From positions 1 to 8,814 of the forward strand of contig JAMOOS010000223.1 in the NCBI GenBank assembly GCA_027065245.1: a stretch of 8,814 bases of DNA, written 5' to 3'. Origin of the DNA: Desulfuromonadaceae bacterium (lineage in GTDB: Bacteria; Desulfobacterota; Desulfuromonadia; Desulfuromonadales; Desulfuromonadaceae). The translations under genes and the position numbers were made by a program. Below, one piece after another: positions 1-4,963 of this stretch; the stretch's first letter is position 1, and each line of letters begins with the position of its first letter. The notes under the pieces are model-generated. The model had not been told where the DNA came from, made no database searches, and saw only the letters and a program-made list of their open reading frames with translations.

Positions 1-1710
1 GCCATGCGTGGCATGTTCTATGTTGAATCGTTGACGGAAGTTTTGCCTGGCGCGCCAACGCTGCCACCGGGGGCGCTGCTGGTAGATGGGGACGGTCGCT
101 GTCTTGACTGGCGTGGTACCGTGTTATTGGCCGAAACAGATGCCAGCGTACGGTTGCTGCTGGAAAACAAGCGGCGTATCCGCTGCCTGGAAGAGGAGCG
201 GAAGGCGTTGAGGCAACGGCTGGAGCTGGCAGAGGGGCAACTGGCCGCTGCGCACCAGGCGTTGGCGCAGGCGCAACGGGATGAGCAGGAAAACCGCGCG
301 ACTTATCAACAGTTACAGTTGCAGTTGCAGCAGCAGAAAAACCAGCAGCATGCTGCGGCACAGGAGCTTGAACGTCTGCAGCAGCGCCGGACCCGGCTGA
401 AAGATGAAGGGAGCCGACTGGGAGAGCAGCGGGTTGAGCTGGAAGAATTGCAGCGCGCCATTGCTGTCGAACTGGAGCAGTTGCGGCAGCAGCGGGAGGA
501 ACTGCAGAAAGAACTGAATTTAGCTGAGCAGCGGCAGCGGCAACAGCAGCAGCGGCGGCGCAAGTTGCACGAAACTCTTACCGCTGTCAAAGTGGAATGT
601 GCCGCGGCTCAGGAGCGATGTAAGTCGCTACAGCAGCAGCACCAACGCCTGCAGGAAACCATTGACCGGCAGCATGAACATGCTGCCCGGGTGCGCGAAC
701 GTATGGAGCAGTTATGTCAACGCCAGCAAGAACAGTTGCAACAGCAGGAAGAATTGCAGGCGCGTATTCAGGCGTTGACAGCCAGGCGCAACGAACAACA
801 ACAGCAGTTGGGGGCGCGGTCCGAAAAACTGAACACTTTGCGTCAGCAGTTGCACATAGACGAAGAGCATCTGGCGTCACGGCGAGCCGCCCTGGCGCGG
901 CAGCGTGAGGAAAAAGGACAGTTGCAATTGGATGTGCATCAGTTGCAGTTGGAGCGCGATACTCTGCGCCGACACGTGGTTGAAAACTGCAATGTCGATA
1001 TGGCGGCGGCGTGTCCGGCACCTGTGGATGACCTCGGCGCGGCGGAAAAGAAAATACAGCGTCTGCGCCAGCGGCTGGAAACGTTTGGCGAGGTAAATCT
1101 GATGGCTATCGACGAGTATGCCGCCATCGAACAGCGGCACGAGTTTCTCGTCTCTCAGCGGGACGATTTGCTTGCATCGATCGACGATCTGCACGCTGCG
1201 ATAGCGCGTATCAATCGCACTACACGCCAGCGTTTCAAGGTGGCCTTTGAGCAGGTAAATGCCCGCTTTAAAGAAGTGTTTGCCCGGCTTTTTGTCGGCG
1301 GTAGTGCCGAGCTGGAATTGACCGATGCCGCTGATCTGCTGGAAACCGGCGTGGAGATTGTCGCCCGCCCGCCGGGGAAAAAACTGCAACACATCGGGTT
1401 GCTTTCCGGTGGAGAAAAAGCGCTGACCGCTGTCGCGCTGGTATTTGCCGTATTTCTGATAAAGCCGTCACCGTTTTGTATTCTGGACGAAGTGGACGCG
1501 CCGCTGGACGATGCCAACATTGGTCGTTTCAACGAAATGGTCAGAGAAATGTCCACAGCGTCGCAATTTATAATCATCACCCACAATGTGCGCACCATGC
1601 AGATTGCCGACACTCTGTACGGTGTTACCATGCAGGAGCCGGGGGTTTCTTCTCTGGTGGCCGTGCGTATGGGCGATGTACTGAACGATGAGCGGTTGCA
1701 GGCGTCGTAG
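1..1710 (+). CDS. smc: Chromosome segregation protein SMC, C-terminal half (5'-truncated by window edge)
   Basis: SMC is a DNA-entrapping ATPase that, with ScpA and ScpB, compacts and segregates the chromosome. The frame is open at base 1, so the N-terminal Walker A head, first coiled-coil arm and most of the hinge lie upstream. About 569 codons remain of a protein usually near 1,170-1,190 residues. Counting from the Met at base 4: residues 1-50 are the end of the hinge; about 50-360 are a long, very glutamine-rich coiled coil; FGEVNLMAIDEY (361-372) is the conserved block where the arm re-enters the head. The C-terminal ATPase half has the ABC signature LSGGEK (467-472), Walker B ILDEVD with D495/E496, the D-loop APLDD and the H-loop histidine H527 in IIITHN. 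The head motifs are all intact. The hinge end lacks the usual glycine pair (see findings). The Met at base 4 is only an internal codon. No obvious terminator follows the TAG stop. Confidence 0.96.
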   Translation, partial: AMRGMFYVESLTEVLPGAPTLPPGALLVDGDGRCLDWRGTVLLAETDASVRLLLENKRRIRCLEEERKALRQRLELAEGQLAAAHQALAQAQRDEQENRATYQQLQLQLQQQKNQQHAAAQELERLQQRRTRLKDEGSRLGEQRVELEELQRAIAVELEQLRQQREELQKELNLAEQRQRQQQQRRRKLHETLTAVKVECAAAQERCKSLQQQHQRLQETIDRQHEHAARVRERMEQLCQRQQEQLQQQEELQARIQALTARRNEQQQQLGARSEKLNTLRQQLHIDEEHLASRRAALARQREEKGQLQLDVHQLQLERDTLRRHVVENCNVDMAAACPAPVDDLGAAEKKIQRLRQRLETFGEVNLMAIDEYAAIEQRHEFLVSQRDDLLASIDDLHAAIARINRTTRQRFKVAFEQVNARFKEVFARLFVGGSAELELTDAADLLETGVEIVARPPGKKLQHIGLLSGGEKALTAVALVFAVFLIKPSPFCILDEVDAPLDDANIGRFNEMVREMSTASQFIIITHNVRTMQIADTLYGVTMQEPGVSSLVAVRMGDVLNDERLQAS

Positions 1711-1767
1711 CGGCGCCGAGATTATTAGCTGAGTTATGTGTCTGCTGAACAAATGAGGTTGTGACGG

Positions 1768-2133
1768 ATGCCATTCAAGACGATTCTTGCCGACATTGTG
1801 GATGAGAACCTGGGCGTATGCAGTGCCATTGTTGCCGACTGGGAGGGGGAAGCGGTAGACTGGCTGGCGTCCGCTCAGTGTGACGATGAAGATTTGCGCA
1901 TCTGCGGCGCACATCTGGGTATAGTGCTGAAACAGTTTGTCGCGGTTGCCGCCGCGCGCAGTGCCGGAGAGGTCGAGGAGCTGATAATTCGTAACTCTGG
2001 TGCGGTTTGGTTTGTTTTTCCCATCACATCGGAGTATTATCTCGCCGTTATCGCCCGTCATGGTGGATACAAAGGGCAGGTGTGCCGTCGCGCGGTCGCC
2101 TGTGTGCAGGCGCTCAAAGAGGAGATTGTCTGA
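1768..2133 (+). CDS. Roadblock/LC7 (MglB-like) domain protein, small
   Basis: This 121-residue protein looks like a stand-alone Roadblock/LC7 domain. It has an N-terminal helix, then a strand pair read as CSAIVADWEGEAVDWL (about residues 18-33), a long helix (about 43-68), the strands EELIIRNSGAVWFVFPI and YYLAVIARHGGYKG (about 70-103) and a C-terminal helix. Family members such as MglB, or the dynein light chain LC7, form dimers. Many act as activators or scaffolds for small Ras-like GTPases. No MglA-type GTPase gene is visible here, so the partner is unknown. The ATG at 1768 is preceded by GAGG at 1755-1758, a good Shine-Dalgarno site. The gene lies 57 bp after smc in the same direction and may be co-transcribed with it. 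A role in cell polarity or chromosome handling is inference from context only. The family call rests on pattern and length, not on a search. Confidence 0.75.
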   Translation: MPFKTILADIVDENLGVCSAIVADWEGEAVDWLASAQCDDEDLRICGAHLGIVLKQFVAVAAARSAGEVEELIIRNSGAVWFVFPITSEYYLAVIARHGGYKGQVCRRAVACVQALKEEIV

Positions 2134-2192
2134 CGCAACCATTTGTTCTCCATCTGATTTCCCGCCGCAACATATACTATGCCGGCGTGGCG

Positions 2193-2221
2193 TTGACCCG
2201 CTGCGGCGGCGTTCTTATGTT
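2193..2221 (+). promoter_or_regulatory. Candidate sigma-70 promoter upstream of ftsY
   Basis: TTGACC (2193-2198) and TATGTT (2216-2221) are separated by 17 bp, each close to the -35 and -10 consensus. They lie in the 151-bp gap between the Roadblock gene and ftsY, the largest gap on this side of zapA. Predicted start is near 2228, giving a leader of about 55 nt before the ftsY ATG. A second -10-like TATACT at 2173-2178 lacks a matching -35. Confidence 0.45.
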
Positions 2222-2284
2222 AGCGGCAGGCGAAAAACACAATCATAAAGCCAATCACTAATATGCAAAAGGTGGACAGATCGT

Positions 2285-3511
2285 ATGGACTGGTCCGGAA
2301 TAATGAATGACATATATCGTTTCTGGGGCGAAATTGCCCAATGGCTGGAACAGGCCCTGCACAGGTTTAATACTTTGTGGGCGAGCTTTTTCCGTCGTGC
2401 CTGTGAAATCCTGGTGGGGATGGGGGTGCCTGAACAGCAGTGTGCTCTGGTGGTATACGGCATCTTGTACCTGCTGGCAACTCTGCTGGTGTTGTTGCTG
2501 GTATGGCGACTGCTGCGACGTAAACGGCGTGGTGCCGCCAAGGTGCCCGCCGATGTCGGTGAGAAAGCAGCTGGCGAAAGTGCAGCGGCTGAGCCGCTAT
2601 CGGTGGTGGAGCGGATGCGGCGAGGTCTGGCAAAAACGCATACTGCACTGGTTGGGCGAATAGACGGTCTGTTTGGTGGCAGCGCCGTCGATGATGCTTT
2701 TCTCGAAGAATTGGAAGAAATTCTCATAACCGCCGATTTTGGCGTAAAAACTACCACCGCCCTTGTCGATGCCTTTAAACAGCGGGTGGCGGTGGAACGG
2801 GCTCAGGGGGTGGAGCAGTTGCGGGCCATCCTCAAACAGGAATTGCTGGAGTTGATGCGATTGCCGGTGGCGGAGCTGGACGTGGAGCGCCAGCACCCCA
2901 TGGTGATGATGGTTATCGGCGTAAACGGCGTGGGTAAAACCACCACCATCGGTAAATTGGCACAGCAATACAGCAAACAGGGTAAAAAGGTTGTTCTGGG
3001 CGCGGCGGATACTTTTCGAGCTGCGGCAGCCGATCAGTTGAGTATCTGGGCGGAGCGTTCCGGCTGCGATATTATCCGCCACGAAGAAGGTTCCGATCCG
3101 GCAGCGGTGGCCTTTGACAGCGCCAAGGCTGCCGTGGCGCGTGATGCCGACATTCTTATCCTCGACACTGCCGGGCGTCTGCATACCAAGGTCAACCTGA
3201 TGGAAGAGATGAAGAAGATCCATCGGGTGCTGGGTCGGGAGATCGATGCCGCGCCCCACGAAACCCTACTGGTGCTCGATGCCACCACCGGACAGAACGC
3301 ATTGGCGCAGGCGCGCCAGTTTTGCCAGGCGGTGAAAATTACCGGTGTGATAATCACCAAGCTGGACGGTACCGCCAAGGGCGGTATGGCAGTGGCTATT
3401 GCCACTGAACTTGGGCTGCCGATACGCTATATCGGTGTTGGCGAAGGCGTTGATGACCTGCGTGTGTTTGATCCAGACTTGTTTGTCGATGCTTTGTTTG
3501 AAAATCGTTAA
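2285..3511 (+). CDS. ftsY: Signal recognition particle receptor FtsY (SRP-docking GTPase)
   Basis: FtsY is the SRP receptor. It pairs with Ffh at the inner membrane, and mutual GTP hydrolysis hands ribosome-nascent chains to SecYEG. The 408-residue product has the full NG domain: a helical N domain (about 105-200), G1 GVNGVGKTTT (212-221), DTFRAAAADQL (242-252), the G3 motif DTAGR (294-298), the guanine-specificity motif TKLDG (358-362) and the closing segment YIGVGEGVDDLRVFDP near the C-terminus. The first 100 residues are not the acidic A domain of E. coli FtsY. They carry a strongly hydrophobic stretch (about 54-76, LVVYGILYLLATLLVLLLVW) followed by a basic RLLRRKRR cluster, which predicts a membrane helix with a cytoplasmic positive flank. 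AAAGGTGG (2268-2275) precedes the ATG at 2285 with suitable spacing. A second in-frame ATG at 2306 has no such site. A possible promoter lies at 2193-2221. Confidence 0.97.
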   Translation: MDWSGIMNDIYRFWGEIAQWLEQALHRFNTLWASFFRRACEILVGMGVPEQQCALVVYGILYLLATLLVLLLVWRLLRRKRRGAAKVPADVGEKAAGESAAAEPLSVVERMRRGLAKTHTALVGRIDGLFGGSAVDDAFLEELEEILITADFGVKTTTALVDAFKQRVAVERAQGVEQLRAILKQELLELMRLPVAELDVERQHPMVMMVIGVNGVGKTTTIGKLAQQYSKQGKKVVLGAADTFRAAAADQLSIWAERSGCDIIRHEEGSDPAAVAFDSAKAAVARDADILILDTAGRLHTKVNLMEEMKKIHRVLGREIDAAPHETLLVLDATTGQNALAQARQFCQAVKITGVIITKLDGTAKGGMAVAIATELGLPIRYIGVGEGVDDLRVFDPDLFVDALFENR

Positions 3512-3516
3512 CTTTC

Positions 3517-3545
3517 TTGACTTTTAACCGTGGTTTCCTTAATCT
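3517..3545 (+). promoter_or_regulatory. Candidate promoter between ftsY and the ZapB-like gene
   Basis: TTGACT (3517-3522) and TAATCT (3540-3545) are 17 bp apart, a fair sigma-70 match in the 53-bp gap after ftsY. The expected start near 3552 falls inside the GAGGT ribosome-binding site (3550-3554), giving an extremely short leader. That weakens the call, since a functional transcript would need to start a few bases earlier. Confidence 0.3.
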
Positions 3546-3564
3546 TGGCGAGGTAAGTGGATAA

Positions 3565-3750
3565 ATGGCAATGGATTTGGATATACTTGTACGTCTGGAA
3601 GAAAAAATAGATCAGTTGTTGCAGCTTAAACAACGACTTGAGCAGGATTGCGCTCACTTGCGCGAGGAACGCGATACCTTGGTTCAGGAGCGGGAATTTG
3701 TTACCCAGGAACTGGACAGAATACTTGCTCGGTTGGACGTGCTGGACTAG
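3565..3750 (+). CDS. zapB: Small coiled-coil protein, ZapB-like cell division factor
   Basis: This 61-residue protein is almost entirely heptad-patterned: LVRLEEKIDQLLQLKQRLEQ through ELDRILARLDVLD, rich in Leu, Glu, Gln and Arg. That predicts one continuous coiled coil. ZapB of E. coli is a short coiled coil that binds ZapA and helps stack FtsZ filaments at mid-cell. Placement directly before zapA, with only 9 bp between them, is the main support for the name. Sequence alone would only say short coiled coil. GAGGT (3550-3554) sits upstream of the ATG at 3565. A second Met at codon 3 is a possible alternative start. The stop codon TAG overlaps the ribosome-binding site of zapA, which suggests coupled translation. 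Confidence 0.7.
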   Translation: MAMDLDILVRLEEKIDQLLQLKQRLEQDCAHLREERDTLVQEREFVTQELDRILARLDVLD

Positions 3751-3762
3751 GAGATACTTTTG
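3749..3762 (+). promoter_or_regulatory. Ribosome-binding site deciding the TTG start of zapA
   Basis: AGGAG (3749-3753) overlaps the TAG stop of the upstream coiled-coil gene and lies six bases before TTG at 3760. No in-frame ATG or GTG with a comparable site exists before the conserved VQVTIRG segment, so TTG is the likely start. Confidence 0.7.
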
Positions 3763-4041
3763 AAGCGGAGTGTTCAGGTTACCATACGGGGGCAGCAGCT
3801 ATCCATCCGTAGTACCCGTTCATCCGCTGAAATCCAGCAGGTGGCTGACTTTGTCGATGAACGGATAGCTGCAGTTCTGGCGTCCGGCACCACGTTGAGC
3901 ACTGTTGACGCTACGGTTCTGGCTTTTCTTAATGTTGCCGGCCAGTATCTTGATCTGCAACGTCGTCACGACGAGTTGCAGCGGATAACCGGCAGGTTGA
4001 ACGATCTGGACGACAAACTATCCGCAGCATTGAACGGTTGA
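3760..4041 (+). CDS. zapA: Cell division protein ZapA
   Basis: ZapA is a small cytoplasmic protein that crosslinks FtsZ protofilaments and stabilises the Z ring. The 93-residue product matches the family layout. An N-terminal globular part VQVTIRGQQLSIRSTRSSAE leads into QQVADFVDERIAAVL (about residues 28-46), then a helical segment TVDATVLAFLNVAGQYLDL and a C-terminal coiled coil LQRRHDELQRITGRLNDLDDKL, which forms the dimer or tetramer stalk. Length is close to the usual 90-110 residues. The start is TTG, chosen for its well-placed AGGAG and because translation from there gives the complete N-terminal strand. It follows the ZapB-like gene by 9 bp, and the two products probably work together at the divisome. 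The 322-bp gap downstream is where 6S RNA is usually found in Proteobacteria. Confidence 0.9.
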   Translation: MKRSVQVTIRGQQLSIRSTRSSAEIQQVADFVDERIAAVLASGTTLSTVDATVLAFLNVAGQYLDLQRRHDELQRITGRLNDLDDKLSAALNG

Positions 4042-4042
4042 T

Positions 4043-4215
4043 GTTTGTGCCGTGTTCGATGCTGTTTCAAGCCGTGAGTTGCAGTTTGAGGATCGCGCGC
4101 GATCGAGGCTCGGCGAATATATTTCTGGTCAGGATTAACGGTGGCGACGCTGGTAGCGTTGCCCGCTTGTGTATATAAAATACCGTCGGCTCACTTCAGA
4201 AGACAGCCGGTTTCC
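4043..4215 (+). ncRNA. ssrS: Candidate 6S-like RNA (boundaries approximate)
   Basis: 6S RNA binds sigma-70 RNA polymerase by mimicking an open promoter and is encoded between zapA and the cyclo-ligase gene in many Proteobacteria. Folded by eye, this stretch of about 170 nt closes on itself. GCTGTTTC (4061-4068) pairs with GAAGACAGC (4199-4207, one bulged A). GTGAGTTG (4074-4081) pairs with CGGCTCAC (4187-4194, two G-U pairs). An apical hairpin TTGAG-GATCG (4086-4095) pairs with CGATC (4100-4104) and CTCGG (4109-4113). A small hairpin (4143-4163) lies on the 3' side of a wide unpaired region, as in known 6S RNAs. TGTTCG (4053-4058) near the 5' end also recalls E. coli 6S. However, I do not see the other familiar 6S sequence blocks. 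The only upstream promoter candidate is weak (TTGAAC at 3997-4002, 16 bp, TATCCG at 4019-4024). The call rests mostly on position plus hand-drawn pairing, and the ends are guesses. Confidence 0.4.
4174..4181 (+). promoter_or_regulatory. -10-like element, possible promoter for the cyclo-ligase gene
   Basis: TATAAAAT is a strong -10-like box, but the bases 17 bp upstream (around 4151-4158) do not resemble a -35 hexamer. A start near 4187 would give a leader of roughly 175 nt before the cyclo-ligase ATG. It may instead be part of the A/U-rich single-stranded region of the candidate 6S RNA. Confidence 0.25.
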
Positions 4216-4237
4216 CGCCACATTCGCTCACATATTG

Positions 4238-4266
4238 CGGAACTTCCTGTTCCGGCCTCCCGTTTT
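4238..4266 (+). terminator. Weak candidate terminator after the candidate 6S RNA
   Basis: CGGAAC (4238-4243) and GTTCCG (4249-4254) form a perfect 6-bp stem with a 5-nt loop. The only T run (GTTTT, 4262-4266) comes eight bases after the stem, which is too far for a typical intrinsic terminator. It could simply be a structured element in the cyclo-ligase leader. Confidence 0.2.
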
Positions 4267-4363
4267 ACCGCGCCTTGTATTCTTTCGCTGTTCATGCGGC
4301 ATTTCCCGCCATCCGTACCTCTTTGGCTGCTGTTGCAGTTGCTCTGTGTGATCAGGGGGGCAG

Positions 4364-4927
4364 ATGGATAAAGCAGAGTTGCGTAGTTACTATTTGCGTT
4401 GTCGCCTGGCTCTTGATGCCGACCAGCGGCAGCGTTGGGACGCCTTGGTGCAGCGGCGCTGCCTGGAGCTTGATGCTCTGGCGTCGGCTGCCACGATTGC
4501 ACTGTATTCACCGGTACGGGGTGAAGTAGATACCTCGGCGCTGTTGCGCTGGGCGCTGGCGCAGGGCAAAACCATCGTTTATCCGCGTGTCCATGATGAT
4601 GGGCTGGATTTCCATGTTGTGAAAACGGTGGATGAGCTGCGTATCGGGGCATTTGGAGTGCTGGAGCCGTCTGGCACGGCTACCGTTGCTGTTGACGGTA
4701 TCGATCTTTTTATTGTGCCAGCGGTGGCGTTTGACTGTGATGGTTATCGTCTGGGATACGGTAAGGGATTCTACGACAGAGCGCTGCCCGCCAGGGCGGC
4801 CGACAGTGTGCTGGTAGGGGTGAATTATTCCACCCAGATAACGGCGGTTTTGCCCCGTGAGCAGCACGATATTCCCGTTGATATTCTGGTAAGCGAACAA
4901 CGGGTGTACGAAATCAACATACAATAA
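4364..4927 (+). CDS. fau: 5-formyltetrahydrofolate cyclo-ligase
   Basis: This enzyme (5,10-methenyltetrahydrofolate synthetase) uses ATP to convert 5-formyl-THF to 5,10-methenyl-THF, returning a storage or inhibitory folate to the one-carbon pool in the cytoplasm. The 187-residue protein is of normal length for the family. It carries the basic N-terminal motif KAELR (3-7), the segment IALYSPVRGEVDT (45-57), IVYPRV (71-76), FGVLEP (97-102) and LFIVPAVAFD (115-124). It also has the signature GYGKGFYDR (131-139), which forms the ATP and substrate site, and HDIPVD near the end. The ATG at 4364 follows a G-rich stretch, AGGGGGG (4354-4360), only three to four bases away, a tight but usable ribosome-binding site. 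Its position after a presumed 6S RNA gene is a classic proteobacterial arrangement and suggests read-through from that RNA's promoter. rny follows after 33 bp. Confidence 0.94.
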   Translation: MDKAELRSYYLRCRLALDADQRQRWDALVQRRCLELDALASAATIALYSPVRGEVDTSALLRWALAQGKTIVYPRVHDDGLDFHVVKTVDELRIGAFGVLEPSGTATVAVDGIDLFIVPAVAFDCDGYRLGYGKGFYDRALPARAADSVLVGVNYSTQITAVLPREQHDIPVDILVSEQRVYEINIQ

Positions 4928-4950
4928 ATTCGTATTCATGCGGAAACGCA

Positions 4951-4963
4951 GGAGGTTTATGTG
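4951..4963 (+). promoter_or_regulatory. Ribosome-binding site deciding the GTG start of rny
   Basis: A perfect GGAGG (4951-4955) lies five bases before GTG at 4961. The first in-frame ATG (4973) has only a GGAGGA one base away, too close to work well, so GTG is preferred. The difference is four residues. Confidence 0.65.

Larger units (their letters stand above)
4042..4363 (+). other. 322-bp non-coding gap between zapA and the cyclo-ligase gene
   Basis: I see no convincing protein gene here. The gap holds several structured elements: a 14-bp perfect palindrome (4091-4104); a strong hairpin, GGCGACGC (4143-4150) pairing with GCGTTGCC (4156-4163) through one G-U pair; a -10-like TATAAAAT (4174-4181); a hairpin CGGAAC/GTTCCG (4238-4254); and a repeated TTTCCCGCCA (4211-4220 and 4302-4311). 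The distal part (about 4200-4340) is pyrimidine-rich on the + strand. The synteny zapA - 6S RNA - cyclo-ligase gene makes a structured RNA the most likely content. Confidence 0.6.

Noticed and set aside
301..560. CAG-rich repeats that could suggest a microsatellite or CRISPR-like array
   Set aside because: The repeats are irregular, in frame and form a heptad-patterned coiled coil. There are no uniform repeat-spacer units.
587..1631. Several minus-strand and alternate-frame open frames of 140-170 codons inside smc
   Set aside because: They arise from the repetitive CAG/CAA and GC-rich codon pattern of the coiled coil and head domain. Their translations are low-complexity and match nothing I recognise.
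4167..4200. Minus-strand stretch reading TGAGCCGAC...TATTTTATA...CACAAG that resembles part of E. coli 6S RNA
   Set aside because: The similarity is short and from memory. It lies on the strand opposite to zapA and the cyclo-ligase gene, whereas 6S RNA is normally co-oriented with them, and the rest of a 6S fold does not follow on that strand.
4141..4371. A 76-codon GTG-started open frame with an AGGA six bases upstream, its stop overlapping the cyclo-ligase start
   Set aside because: The predicted peptide has no recognisable domain, looks like translated non-coding sequence rich in Pro, Leu and Arg, and runs through the hairpins and the -10-like box. Without conservation evidence I do not call it a gene.
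4920..4925. TACAAT as a possible -10 box for an rny promoter
   Set aside because: No -35-like hexamer lies 16-18 bp upstream, and the short gap is better explained by read-through from the cyclo-ligase gene.
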